Origin: Novosphingobium sp. | Lineage (GTDB): Bacteria > Pseudomonadota > Alphaproteobacteria > Sphingomonadales > Sphingomonadaceae | Length of the DNA stretch: 64,000 nucleotides | NCBI RefSeq assembly: GCF_027489515.1 | Contig: NZ_JAIXZS010000098.1 | Location: 31,406 to 95,405 of the forward strand | Reading direction: 5' to 3' | Position numbers and translations under genes: made by a program | Shown: in pieces, positions 56,353 through 64,000 of the stretch | How positions within the stretch are numbered: the first letter of the stretch is position 1 | How the letters are laid out: each line of letters begins with the position of its first letter | The notes under the pieces: generated by a model | What the model saw: only the letters and a program-made list of their open reading frames with translations | What the model was told of the DNA's origin: nothing | The model's database searches: none

Positions 56353-56796
56353 TCAGCCGCCGGGGCTGTCGTTACCCTCGCTCGAACCGATGATCGCGCC
56401 GACACCACCACCAAGTGCTGCTGCACCCAGGATGAACCCAAGATTGGGATGATAGCCGACCTTGGGGGGCGGCGGAGGCGGCGACGGCGGCGGAGGCGGG
56501 GGCGGAGGCGGCGGAGGGGGCGGCGGCGGAGGCGGCGGGGGAGGCGGCGGCGGCGGCGGCGGAGCCGGCGTCGTCGTCGTGGTCACCACCGTCTTGGTCT
56601 TGGGCAGATAGCCGGCCGACCGCTTGCGCTTACCCTTGCGGGCCACGCCTTTCTTCTTCCAGGTCTTCTTGTGCACCTTGTGCTTCTTGGCCGGTGCGCC
56701 AGCATCGGCGTAGACCATCACAGGGGCGGCAATCAGCGATGCTGCGGCAATTGCGCACATCGCGCGGGCAATAAAGCCAGCCGGGGGGTTAGCCAT
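56353..56796 (-). CDS. Exported polyproline protein of unknown function
   Basis: 147 residues. A signal peptide or anchor (AMCAIAAASLIAAPVMVYADA) is followed by a strongly basic Lys/Arg segment (about 34-60), a short Thr run, an uninterrupted run of about 25 prolines plus a further short run, and a Gly-rich hydrophobic tail (LGFILGAAALGGGVGAIIG). The tail could be a membrane segment and the proline run a rigid periplasmic spacer. The start at 56796 is supported by GGAG eight bases upstream. A perfect copy of the EPS-locus palindrome lies about 120 bases upstream. Confidence 0.65.
   Translation of the reverse strand: MANPPAGFIARAMCAIAAASLIAAPVMVYADAGAPAKKHKVHKKTWKKKGVARKGKRKRSAGYLPKTKTVVTTTTTPAPPPPPPPPPPPPPPPPPPPPPPPPPPSPPPPPPKVGYHPNLGFILGAAALGGGVGAIIGSSEGNDSPGG
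56464..56566. repeat. GGC/GGA triplet repeat encoding polyproline
   Basis: About 100 bases of near-pure purine-rich triplets on the plus strand, mainly GGC and GGA. They encode the proline run of the gene at 56353 on the minus strand. Prone to length variation by slippage. Confidence 0.8.
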
Positions 56797-57117
56797 CTTT
56801 GTACTCCACAGAAAAGCGGCGCCTCGCAAGTGGCGAAGGAAACTCAGCGAATGTTTTTATTGGACCCCGATCCACGTATGGACCCTCAGGAAGAGTACGT
56901 ATCATACCTAATGTGCGTTCGCAAAGTGCGAATGTTGCACTGGCTCGCATTTGCAGTAGGTGTTTGAATTAATTTGTAAAAATGTGTTCAATCTCGAACT
57001 GATTTGGCTTTGTGACTGTTGTGAGACGATTTTGTTGCCTGAGTAGTGCTGAGGCAGAGATGCACGGTCACACGCTACCGATTCTGATTTAAAGTAGTAA
57101 TTTCAAGTATTTGATGG
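56797..57117. other. Intergenic region with one perfect TTYGCA-N3-TGCRAA palindrome
   Basis: No credible gene in these 321 bases. TTCGCA-AAG-TGCGAA at 56918-56932 is a 12/12 match to the palindrome found upstream of the EPS promoters. No sigma-54 element was found between it and the polyproline gene. The rest (56950-57117) is unusually AT-rich for this chromosome. Confidence 0.5.
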
Positions 57118-58641
57118 TTAATGAGTCGCGCTGAGATCGACGTCTGCGCGCGGTCTTGGCGCCAGCCAGACGAGCAACGCTGCAAGTGCGAACAAGCCGG
57201 TGCAGCCCCAGAAAATCGCATTGGTGGCTAGGGTTACGCTTTCCGTCTGGACGATTCGCTCCAGAACGAGCCGTCCCTGATCGGCACTGAAGCCCGCTGA
57301 TTCCGGGAGCGGATGGACGAGGCCGGCGAGGTCCTCATGCGCCAGCTTTGCTTCGCGCTCCCACAGCGTTGTCGCGAGCGAGGTAGCAAAGGCCCCTGCC
57401 AGTGTGCGCATGAAGTTCTGCAACCCGGCGGCGGAAGCGGTCTGGTCGGGCCGCACCGAACCCAGCGCCAGCGACGTCGTGCCGATGAAGAAGAACGGCA
57501 TGCCAAGCCCTTGAAGGAACTGCGGCAGCGAGATCGTGAAGAAGTCCATCTGCGTTACCCAGCCGGTGCGCAGCAGCGACATCAGGCCGAGCCAGACGAT
57601 CCCGAAGGTAATCAGCCGGCGCACATCGAAACGCGCCATCATCCCCGCCGCGACCGGCGACATCACCACAGCCAACACGCCGACAAAGGCCGTGGCATAG
57701 CCGGCGTAAGTCGCCGTGTAGCCGAGGTTCGTCTGCAGAAAGAGCGGGATCACCACGATCGCCGAGAAGAACCCGGCGTAGGCAATGCTCTGCGACGCGA
57801 CCGCTGCGCTGTAGCCGCGCGAGGCAAAGACCGAGAGATCGACCACCGGATTGGCCTCGGTCAGCTCCCAGATGAGGAACGCGGCAAAGCCGATCACGGC
57901 AATTACTGCGAGCGTGCAGATAAACGGGCTCGCGAACCAGTCGGCGTTGCGGCCCTCATCGAGCAGGATCTGCAGCGCTCCGACCCAGATCACCAGCAGT
58001 ACGAGGCCGACATAGTCGATCGGCCGCTTCACTGTCGGCGTTTCAAACCGCAGCAGATAGCGCAGCGCGAACACGGTGCAGAAGGCGACCACCGGCAGAT
58101 TGATGAAGAAGATCCAGTGCCAGCTCAGGTTGTCGGAGATCGTGCCGCCGAAAATCGGGCCAAGGATCGGCGCGACGACGACTGTCATGCTCCACAGGCC
58201 CAGCGCCATGCCAACTTTCTCGGGCGGGAAGATGCGCGTCATCAGGGTCTGCGACATCGGCATGATCGGCCCGCCGCTGAGGCCCTGGAAGATGCGGAAC
58301 ACGATCAGCGCCTCGAGGCTGCGCGAAAGGCCGCAAAGCAGCGAGAACAGCGCAAAGCCGATGATCGCGGTGAGAAATACCCGCACCGCACCGAACCGCG
58401 CGGCGAGCCAGCCGGAGAGCGGCACGCAGATCGCCTCGGCCACGGCATAGGAGGTGATCACCCAGGTCCCTTGCGAGGGCGATACCGCAAGGCTCCCGGC
58501 GATATGCGGCACCGAGACGTTGGCGATGGTGATATCGAGCACCACCACGAAATTGGCGAGCGCAAGGCTGAGCGCGGCGAGCAGCAGCTGCCAGCCTTTC
58601 AGCTCCGGCGCCTTTACCGCCAGCGCGGGCGCGCCGCTCAC
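57118..58641 (-). CDS. emrB: DHA2-family multidrug efflux permease (EmrB-like)
   Basis: 507-residue MFS protein with about 14 membrane helices. DHA2 signatures include VVLDITIANVSVPHIAGSL (helix 1), SQGTWVITSYAVAEAICVPL (helix 2) and GLWSMTVVVAPILGPIFGG (motif C). It exports hydrophobic drugs by proton antiport together with the adaptor and outer-membrane factor upstream. It starts with GTG, and the adaptor's stop codon lies one base upstream of it. The drug range is unknown. Confidence 0.9.
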   Translation of the reverse strand: MSGAPALAVKAPELKGWQLLLAALSLALANFVVVLDITIANVSVPHIAGSLAVSPSQGTWVITSYAVAEAICVPLSGWLAARFGAVRVFLTAIIGFALFSLLCGLSRSLEALIVFRIFQGLSGGPIMPMSQTLMTRIFPPEKVGMALGLWSMTVVVAPILGPIFGGTISDNLSWHWIFFINLPVVAFCTVFALRYLLRFETPTVKRPIDYVGLVLLVIWVGALQILLDEGRNADWFASPFICTLAVIAVIGFAAFLIWELTEANPVVDLSVFASRGYSAAVASQSIAYAGFFSAIVVIPLFLQTNLGYTATYAGYATAFVGVLAVVMSPVAAGMMARFDVRRLITFGIVWLGLMSLLRTGWVTQMDFFTISLPQFLQGLGMPFFFIGTTSLALGSVRPDQTASAAGLQNFMRTLAGAFATSLATTLWEREAKLAHEDLAGLVHPLPESAGFSADQGRLVLERIVQTESVTLATNAIFWGCTGLFALAALLVWLAPRPRADVDLSATH

Positions 58642-58642
58642 C

Positions 58643-59821
58643 TCACTTCGCTCCGGTGTCGATCGTCGCGGACATCGAAAGACCGACGCGCAGCGGGTGC
58701 TCCTTGAGCTCCTTCGGCTCGAGCGCGATTCGGACGGGGAGGCGCTGCACCACCTTGATCCAGTTGCCGGTCGCGTTCTGTGCCGGGATCAGCGCTTGCG
58801 CCGAGCCGGTGCTGCCCGAGAAGCCGACGACGCGGCCGCGATAGACGACGCCCGAGCCATAGAGGTCCGAAGTCAGCTCGACCGGCTGGCCGGGCGCAAC
58901 GCGGCGTAGCTGGCCTTCCTTGAAGTTTGCATCGACGTGGGCTTCGCCCAGCGGAACCACGGTCATCAGGACAGTCCCCGCAGCGACGCGCTGGCCGACC
59001 TGCACGGCGCGCTGGGTGACGATGCCATCAACGGGCGCGCGGATCACGGTGCGCGCTAGATCGAGCTTTGCCCGGTCGAGGCGTGCCTTGGCAGCGAGTA
59101 CATCGGGGTTGTCGGTGACGGGTGTACCGCCGACCAGCGCGGCGTTGGCGTTCGATTGCCCTTGCGCCGATCCGCGCGCGGCGCGCGCCTGCGCAAGATC
59201 CGCTTCGGCTACGGCGAGCTGGCCTTGCGCCGCCGCAAAGGCATTGCGCGCGCTCGAAAGTTCCTCGCCGGAAACTGCGCCGCCCGAAACCAGTGCTTCG
59301 CGGCGGGTCAGATCGAGCCGGGCGCGGGCAAGGTTGGCAGCGGCAACACCGACGAGCGCCTGCTTGCGGCGGATATCGGCATCGGTGGCCTGAACCTGCG
59401 CGGCCAGCGCGGTGCCTGTTTCGACCGTCTGGTTCACGCGGCGCAGCGCCTGCGCGACCGCGGCTTCCGCTTCGGCGACGGCAATGCGCGCGTCCGCCGG
59501 ATCGAGCTCCAGCAGCACATCGCCTTTCCTCACCTGCATGGTATCGACCGCGGCGACGCGGATCACTGTTCCCGGCGCCAGTGCGGTGACGGGGGCGATC
59601 TCGGCGGCGACATAGGCATTATCGGTTTCGACGTAGCGGCCGGCGAACAGCCACTCGTAGCCACCAAAGGCAAGCGCGGCAGCGAACACGACGCCGCCCA
59701 GAATGGCAAAGCCGCGCTTGCGCTTGGCGGTGGCTTCATCGGCGGGGGCGGGAGGCGCCAGGGTTGCGGTTTCTTCGAGCATGATCTGGGGGTCGCGGTC
59801 AGCCATCGGGTGCTCTTTCAT
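58643..59821 (-). CDS. emrA: HlyD/EmrA-type membrane-fusion adaptor
   Basis: 392-residue periplasmic adaptor. A cytoplasmic N-terminus is followed by one helix (about 32-53), the beta-barrel/lipoyl motif YVETDNAYVAAEIAPVT, a coiled-coil hairpin (about 105-215), and RAPVDGIVTQRAVQVGQRV. It links the EmrB-like pump to the outer-membrane factor. The ATG at 59821 overlaps the factor's stop (ATGA); the ATG at 59806 is an alternative. Confidence 0.9.
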   Translation of the reverse strand: MKEHPMADRDPQIMLEETATLAPPAPADEATAKRKRGFAILGGVVFAAALAFGGYEWLFAGRYVETDNAYVAAEIAPVTALAPGTVIRVAAVDTMQVRKGDVLLELDPADARIAVAEAEAAVAQALRRVNQTVETGTALAAQVQATDADIRRKQALVGVAAANLARARLDLTRREALVSGGAVSGEELSSARNAFAAAQGQLAVAEADLAQARAARGSAQGQSNANAALVGGTPVTDNPDVLAAKARLDRAKLDLARTVIRAPVDGIVTQRAVQVGQRVAAGTVLMTVVPLGEAHVDANFKEGQLRRVAPGQPVELTSDLYGSGVVYRGRVVGFSGSTGSAQALIPAQNATGNWIKVVQRLPVRIALEPKELKEHPLRVGLSMSATIDTGAK

Positions 59822-61284
59822 GAGGCTTTGGAGCCATATCCGCCGCCAAGCGCGCGGATCAGCTCGACATTGAGGGTCAGCGCACGCGCATCGAGCGCGG
59901 CGACAAGCTGGCGGTTGCGCAGAAGTGCATCCTGCGCCGTCAGCACGGAAAGGTAGGGCGAAAGGCCGCCCTCATAGCGGCGCCGCGCGATGCCGTAGGC
60001 CTCTTCCGAGGCAGCGAGCGCGGCATGCGCTTCGACCTGCCGTGCACCGAGCGCGCGCTGCGAGGCGGCGGCATCGGCGACTTCATTGAGCGCGCGGACC
60101 AGCACCGCATCGTACTGCGCGACAGCTTCGTCGTAATCGGCGCGCGAGGCGCGGTACTGGCCCTCGATCCGTCCGCCCGAGAAGATAGGCAGGCTGATGG
60201 CCGCGCCCGCCTGCGCGATATCCGATCCCTTTGCGGTCAGGTTGCCAAGGCCGAACGACTGGAGGCCGGCGAAGGCGAGCAGATTGACGTTGGGGTAGAA
60301 CCCGGCCCGCGCGACCGCGATCCGGGCTGCTGCCGCTTCCGCGCGCAGCCGTGCCGCGACGATATCCGCGCGGCGCCCGATCAGATCGAGCGCAAGATTG
60401 GCTGGCAGCGGCGCGGCGGGGAGGGCGCGCGGGGCGGGCAGGGCAATCGCGGCGCCGCGCTCCGGTCCAGCGCCCAGCAGTGCGGCAAGGCGGTTGCGGG
60501 TGAGCGCGATCGCCTCGTCGGTTGCGGCAAGATCGGCGCGGGCAAGGGGCACGCCGGCATCGGCCTGGCGCTGCTCGCCGCGGGTATCGAGCCCGCTGGC
60601 CACGCGACGGGTGACAAGAGCTGCCACTTCCTCCCGCTGTTTCACGGCGGCCAGGTCCACCTCGCGCTGCGCGGCGAGGCGCGCGAGATCGGCATAAGCG
60701 GCGGCAACCGACGTCGCCAGCGCCAGACGGGCTGCACGCGCTTCAATCGCAGCGGCTTCGCGTTCCGAGGTCGCAGCGCGCAGCGCGGCGCGGTTCTTGC
60801 CGAAGAAGTCGAGCTCGTACGCCAGATCGAGACTGACGCGCCCCGTGTCGTTGAGCCCCTTGGGCACGAACTGGGCGGGAAAGCCGTTGTTGTAGCTTTG
60901 CTTGACTTCGTTGACCTGCCCGTTGGCGGTGAGCGAAGGCAGCAGCCCGGCTCCGGCGCTCTGCGCATAGGCGGCCGCCTTGCGTGCGCGGGCATCGGCG
61001 GCGGCGAGCGTGGGCGATCCGGCAAGCGCTTCCTCGATCAGTGCGGCAAGCTGCGGATCGCCATAGTCCTTCCACCAGCCATCGCCGGGCCAGGCGCCGG
61101 GAGCAGCCTCGGCAGATGCGGGGACAGTGCCCAGCGTGGCAGGATCACGCAACGCGGGTCGCGTGCCGAGATCAGGCATGGTCGCACAGCCGGCGAGTGC
61201 AGCGCAGCCAGCCAGAAGGACGGCTTGGCGCAGCGCCTGCGGGACGTGCTTCAAACGAAAACCCGGATACATTGATGACACCAT
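59818..61284 (-). CDS. NodT-family outer-membrane efflux lipoprotein
   Basis: 488-residue TolC-like outer-membrane factor of the RND/NodT type. The lipoprotein signal LAGCAALAGC has its acylated Cys near residue 33. Two OEP repeats follow, with typical segments such as VSLDLAYELDFFGKNRAAL and ADIVAARLRAEAAAARI. First gene of the leftward pump operon and divergent from the TetR gene. A start at 61272 is also possible. Confidence 0.9.
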   Translation of the reverse strand: MVSSMYPGFRLKHVPQALRQAVLLAGCAALAGCATMPDLGTRPALRDPATLGTVPASAEAAPGAWPGDGWWKDYGDPQLAALIEEALAGSPTLAAADARARKAAAYAQSAGAGLLPSLTANGQVNEVKQSYNNGFPAQFVPKGLNDTGRVSLDLAYELDFFGKNRAALRAATSEREAAAIEARAARLALATSVAAAYADLARLAAQREVDLAAVKQREEVAALVTRRVASGLDTRGEQRQADAGVPLARADLAATDEAIALTRNRLAALLGAGPERGAAIALPAPRALPAAPLPANLALDLIGRRADIVAARLRAEAAAARIAVARAGFYPNVNLLAFAGLQSFGLGNLTAKGSDIAQAGAAISLPIFSGGRIEGQYRASRADYDEAVAQYDAVLVRALNEVADAAASQRALGARQVEAHAALAASEEAYGIARRRYEGGLSPYLSVLTAQDALLRNRQLVAALDARALTLNVELIRALGGGYGSKAS

Positions 61285-61291
61285 AATGACA

Positions 61292-61366
61292 GTACGGTTC
61301 GGTCACTAACGAGATGAAGGCTTGCGTCCCCCGAGTCAAGTGAATAAGTGTACGGAATGGTCACTA
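61292..61366. promoter_or_regulatory. Twin direct repeats, probable TetR operators
   Basis: GTACGG-TTC-GGTCACTA at 61292-61308 and GTACGG-AAT-GGTCACTA at 61350-61366 are identical in 14 of 17 bases and 58 bp apart. They lie between the divergent pump operon and its TetR gene; the second copy covers the TetR start codon. A repressor bound to both would block both directions. Confidence 0.6.
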
Positions 61367-62010
61367 GTACGACATTGGCCAAGGGCAGGCTGGGGCGGCA
61401 AAGCCCTGATGAACGGCGGGAAAACATCCTTGCCGTGGCTGCGGAGGCTTTTGCCCTTGAGGGCTATGGCATCACATCGATGTCGACGATTGCCGCCCGG
61501 CTGGGCGGATCGAAGGCGACGCTCTACAAATACTTCACCTCGAAGGAAGAGCTGTTCCAGGCGGTGATGCAGCGCAAGTGCGAGGCGGTGATCGGCCCGC
61601 TCGAGGAACTGGCGGATACGTCACGCGATCCGGCCACGCTGCTGTTCGCCTTCGGCAAGATATTCCTCAGCCGGCTGTGCCAACCCGATGCGCTGGACAT
61701 CCATCGTACCGTTCACGGTGAAGGGCAGCGCTTTCCCGAAGTGGCGCGCACGTTCTTCGCGTATGGCCCGGAGGCGGCCTATTCAGTGCTTGTGCCGGCC
61801 TTCGCCCGGTTTCATGAGGAGGGGCAAATCGATTGCCCCGATCCGCGCCTCGCGGCCGAGCAGTTCCTCGCCATGGTGCGCGGCGATCTCCACCTGCGCG
61901 TGTCGAGCGGCCTGATCCCCCCGCCGGAAGAGGCCGAGATCGAGCGGCAGGTCAGCCATGCCGTCGGCATTTTCGTGCGCGGCATTTCGCGGCGTGACCG
62001 CCCCGATTGA
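61357..62010 (+). CDS. TetR-family regulator of the efflux operon
   Basis: 217-residue TetR-type repressor with HTH (about 38-66) reading GITSMSTIAARLGGSKATLY followed by KYFTSKEELFQAV. The C-terminal half matches TetR_C domains common beside AcrR-like pumps. It is divergent from the EmrAB/OMF operon, which it most likely represses. A GTG at 61348 would add three residues; both starts overlap an operator-like repeat. No clear ribosome site is visible, so a leaderless transcript is possible. Confidence 0.85.
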   Translation: MVTSTTLAKGRLGRQSPDERRENILAVAAEAFALEGYGITSMSTIAARLGGSKATLYKYFTSKEELFQAVMQRKCEAVIGPLEELADTSRDPATLLFAFGKIFLSRLCQPDALDIHRTVHGEGQRFPEVARTFFAYGPEAAYSVLVPAFARFHEEGQIDCPDPRLAAEQFLAMVRGDLHLRVSSGLIPPPEEAEIERQVSHAVGIFVRGISRRDRPD

Positions 62011-62126
62011 ATTCCATCGCAAGGGCCCGCTGGCCCCTTGACCGCATCCCCTCTGCGCGGGCACACCGCACCTGCGCTGTCCTCGACCAGAAGATGGACG
62101 CAAGGCTGACTACAAGAGGAGAGGCC

Positions 62127-62501
62127 ATGTTTTCGCACGTCATGCTCGGCAGCAATGATATCGAGCGCTCGAAGAAGTTCTATGACGCCACGTTTGCGGC
62201 ATTCGGCGGCAAGCCCGGGGTGGTCGATCCCAAAGGCCGCCTGATCTATGCGCACAATGGCGCCATGTTCCTCCTGACCACGCCGATCAACGGCGAACCG
62301 GCCACGTGCGCCAACGGCGGCACGATCGGTTTTGCGATGACGCCCGAGCAGGCCGATGCCTGGCACGCGGCAGGCTGCGCCAATGGCGGCACGGCTTGCG
62401 AAGATCCGCCGGGGCCGCGCGAAGGCTCGCCGTTCTACCTTGCCTATCTGCGTGATCCGGATGGCAACAAGCTGTGCGCACTGCACGTGATCGGCAGCTG
62501 A
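62127..62501 (+). CDS. VOC (glyoxalase-fold) family protein
   Basis: 124-residue protein of the vicinal oxygen chelate superfamily. It has two beta-alpha-beta-beta-beta halves, starting FSHVMLGSNDIERSKKFYDA and ending YLAYLRDPDGNKLCALHVIG. Such proteins include lactoylglutathione-lyase-like and resistance enzymes. The start at 62127 follows AAGAGGAGAGG. It is 12 bases before the S-formylglutathione hydrolase gene, which suggests a shared role in aldehyde detoxification with glutathione. Confidence 0.85.
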   Translation: MFSHVMLGSNDIERSKKFYDATFAAFGGKPGVVDPKGRLIYAHNGAMFLLTTPINGEPATCANGGTIGFAMTPEQADAWHAAGCANGGTACEDPPGPREGSPFYLAYLRDPDGNKLCALHVIGS

Positions 62502-62513
62502 GGCAGACTGACG

Positions 62514-63371
62514 ATGGCGCCTGATTCCACGTTCGAGACCGTTTCGACCAGCAAGGCCCACGGCGGCACGCTCGGCGTCCATCGGCACCAGTCTACCGCG
62601 ACGGGGACGGGAATGACCTTTTCGGTCTTCCTGCCCCCGCAGGCGGAAAGCGGTGCGAAGCTTCCGGTTCTTTTCTACCTCTCGGGGCTCACCTGCACCC
62701 ACGCCAATGTGACCGACAAGGGCGAATACCGCCGCGCCTGCGCGGAGCACGGCATCGTCTTCGTCGCCCCCGATACCAGCCCGCGCGGCGAAGGCGTGGC
62801 GGATGATCCGGAAGGCGCTTACGATTTCGGTCTGGGTGCCGGCTTCTACGTCAACGCCACCGAGGAGCCCTTCGCGGCGCACTACCGCATGTGGGACTAT
62901 GCGGCGCACGAACTCCCCGCACTGATCGAGGACCATTTTCCGATCGATCCGGCGCGCATGGGTATCACCGGCCATTCGATGGGCGGCCACGGCGCGCTCA
63001 CCATCGGCCTGACGTTTCCGGACAAGTTCAAGTCACTCTCCGCCTTCGCACCGATCGTTGCGCCGGGGCAGGTGCCGTGGGGCCACAAGGCGCTCGGCGG
63101 CTATCTCGGGCAGGACCGCGCCGCGTGGCGCGCACATGATGCGACCGCGCTGGTGGAAGACGGCAAGCGCCCTGCCGGCGACATTCTGGTCGATCAGGGT
63201 GCGGCAGACGGCTTCCTTGCCGAGCAACTGCGCCCGGAACTGTTCGAGGCTGCGTGCAAGGCGGCAGGCGTGGACCTGACGCTGCGCCTGCAGGATGGCT
63301 ACGACCACAGCTACAACTTCATCTCGACCTTCATGGACGATCACATCCGCTGGCACGCCGAGCGGCTTTAA
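62514..63371 (+). CDS. fghA: S-formylglutathione hydrolase
   Basis: 285-residue esterase-D-type alpha/beta hydrolase that splits S-formylglutathione to formate and glutathione, the last step of glutathione-dependent formaldehyde removal. The nucleophile Ser (near residue 155) lies in TGHSMGGHGAL, and the catalytic His is in GYDHSYNFI. The conserved LSGLTCTHANVTDKGEYRR segment is typical of the family. The partner formaldehyde dehydrogenase is not in the window. Confidence 0.93.
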   Translation: MAPDSTFETVSTSKAHGGTLGVHRHQSTATGTGMTFSVFLPPQAESGAKLPVLFYLSGLTCTHANVTDKGEYRRACAEHGIVFVAPDTSPRGEGVADDPEGAYDFGLGAGFYVNATEEPFAAHYRMWDYAAHELPALIEDHFPIDPARMGITGHSMGGHGALTIGLTFPDKFKSLSAFAPIVAPGQVPWGHKALGGYLGQDRAAWRAHDATALVEDGKRPAGDILVDQGAADGFLAEQLRPELFEAACKAAGVDLTLRLQDGYDHSYNFISTFMDDHIRWHAERL

Positions 63372-63381
63372 CGCCCATCAC

Positions 63382-63463
63382 TTCGTCGTTGCGCGCGTGG
63401 CGAAGCAATTCAGAGCGTCACGCGAACCGCTCTGGATTGCTTCGCCACGCGCGCAATGATGAA
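63382..63463. repeat. Large intergenic palindrome (36-bp arms)
   Basis: Arms at 63382-63417 and 63428-63463 match in 33 of 36 positions (the three exceptions form G-U pairs in RNA), with a 10-nt loop. It lies between the convergent fghA and nusB genes. The strength and placement fit a bidirectional terminator, or one copy of a dispersed palindromic repeat. Confidence 0.75.
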
Positions 63464-63487
63464 ATGTCCGCTCCTGGGAACGGGCTT

Positions 63488-63940
63488 CTACTTCGCCCGC
63501 ACGTCCTTCGCGACCGCATCGAGCAGTCCGTTGACGAACTTCGTTTCGCGCGCGTCGAAGAAGGCGTGGGCGACGTCGAGGTACTCGCCGATCACGGTGC
63601 CGACGTTGATATCGGCGCGGGCCATGAGCTCGTAGGCGCCTGCACGCAGGATCTGGAGCATCGTGCGATCAAGCCGCGCGATCGACCAGCCATCGGCAAG
63701 GCGGCGCGTCAGTGCGGCGTCGATCTCGTCACGCCGCGCAGCGACCCCGCGCACGACGTCGTCGAAGAAGGCGACATCGGCTTCGAGGTACTGGTCGTCC
63801 TCGATCTCCGCGCCAAGGCGGTGCATGTGGAACTCGTCCAGCAGCAGGTGCAGCTGGGGCTTTTCCATCTCGAGCTGGTAAAGCGCCTGCACGGCGGCAA
63901 GCCGCGCGGCAGATCGATTGGGGGCCTTCGAGCGGGTCAT
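63488..63940 (-). CDS. nusB: Transcription antitermination factor NusB
   Basis: 150-residue all-helical NusB that binds boxA RNA with S10 during rRNA transcription. It shows the family pattern SAARLAAVQALYQLEM near the N-terminus and RAGAYELMARADINVGTVIGEYLDVAHAF (in part) toward the C-terminus, then KFVNGLLDAVAKD. The ATG at 63940 overlaps the stop of the upstream gene (ATGA). Confidence 0.92.
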   Translation of the reverse strand: MTRSKAPNRSAARLAAVQALYQLEMEKPQLHLLLDEFHMHRLGAEIEDDQYLEADVAFFDDVVRGVAARRDEIDAALTRRLADGWSIARLDRTMLQILRAGAYELMARADINVGTVIGEYLDVAHAFFDARETKFVNGLLDAVAKDVRAK

Positions 63941-64000
63941 ATTCCAAGCCTCAATTCGATCGAGCGGGCATGTGCGGCAAGCCCTTCCGCTTCGGCCAGC
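63937..64000 (-). CDS. hisD: Histidinol dehydrogenase, C-terminal end only
   Basis: Only the last 20 or so codons are inside the window. They translate to LAEAEGLAAHARSIELRLGI and stop, which matches the conserved HisD C-terminus (EAEGL-x-AHA-x-S-x-x-x-R). The stop overlaps the nusB start by 4 bases. The hisD-nusB order is known in alphaproteobacteria. Most of the gene lies beyond 64000. Confidence 0.75.
   Translation of the reverse strand, partial: LAEAEGLAAHARSIELRLGI

Noticed and set aside
56464-56566. Repetitive GGC-rich stretch considered as a CRISPR or minisatellite
   Set aside because: No spacers; simple triplets coding for polyproline in the minus-strand gene.
56942-56955. TGGCTC-N4-TTGC resembling a sigma-54 promoter near the lone palindrome
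   Set aside because: Spacing is one base short, the -24 half is imperfect, and no plus-strand gene follows.
57313-58707. 464-aa open frame opposite the EmrB-like permease
   Set aside because: His/Arg/Asp-rich antisense shadow; the membrane permease on the other strand has clear DHA2 motifs.

Overview
The window is about 64 kb of high-GC alphaproteobacterial chromosome. It most resembles Sphingomonadales (Novosphingobium or a relative). The clues are paired UrcA proteins, a TonB receptor / P450 / Baeyer-Villiger-type catabolic block, a bchE-bchJ pair behind a PpsR-like operator, and a hisD-nusB junction. No phage, IS element or CRISPR array was seen. The genus call is inference from gene content.

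Layout. (1) 1-5933: glycolate/glyoxylate genes glcB (5' truncated), glcD, glcE, glcF and an HbpS/GlcG-like protein. (2) 6066-25601: an exopolysaccharide (EPS) locus with three glycosyltransferases, a flippase, an ATP-grasp protein, a GT26/phosphoglycosyl-transferase fusion, a Wzy-like polymerase, Wzz-like and Wza-like proteins, an H-NOX / hybrid kinase / Hpt operon, a sigma-54 response regulator and a MASE1 hybrid kinase. (3) 26059-26397: tRNA-Gly(CCC) and tRNA-Thr(CGT). (4) 26567-31078: a GGDEF-EAL enzyme, a cupredoxin-like protein, a DUF3034 protein and a secreted truncated haemoglobin. (5) 31184-34832: two thioredoxin-fold enzymes, then bchE-bchJ. (6) 34903-45163: a catabolic block with Fe-ADH, TetR, CoA ligase, P450, TonB receptor, flavin monooxygenase and serine hydrolase. 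(7) 45289-54990: a large SARP/TolB/TPR regulator facing six overlapping genes (FAD oxidoreductase, unknown protein, prenyl synthase, saccharopine-dehydrogenase-like protein, two acetoacetate-decarboxylase-like proteins). (8) 55178-56796: two UrcA genes and a polyproline protein. (9) 57118-62010: a TetR-controlled EmrAB-type tripartite pump. (10) 62127-64000: a VOC protein, S-formylglutathione hydrolase, nusB and the end of hisD.

The strongest new observation is regulatory. Six sigma-54 -24/-12 elements (five good, one near-consensus) stand in front of the EPS transcription units, the H-NOX operon and the response regulator itself. Each lies roughly 75-155 bp from a cluster of imperfect palindromes of the form TTYGCA-N3-TGCRAA. 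The locus also encodes an NtrC-type activator, two hybrid histidine kinases, one Hpt protein and an H-NOX nitric-oxide sensor. Together this looks like a self-contained NO-responsive phosphorelay that drives sigma-54-dependent EPS synthesis.

A second candidate is the compact six-gene isoprenoid-like operon at 47686-54990, whose two acetoacetate-decarboxylase-like proteins differ in whether the catalytic lysine is kept. A third is the P450 / alcohol dehydrogenase / BVMO / esterase / CoA-ligase set, which reads as a complete oxidative ring- or chain-cleavage route for an unknown hydrophobic substrate.
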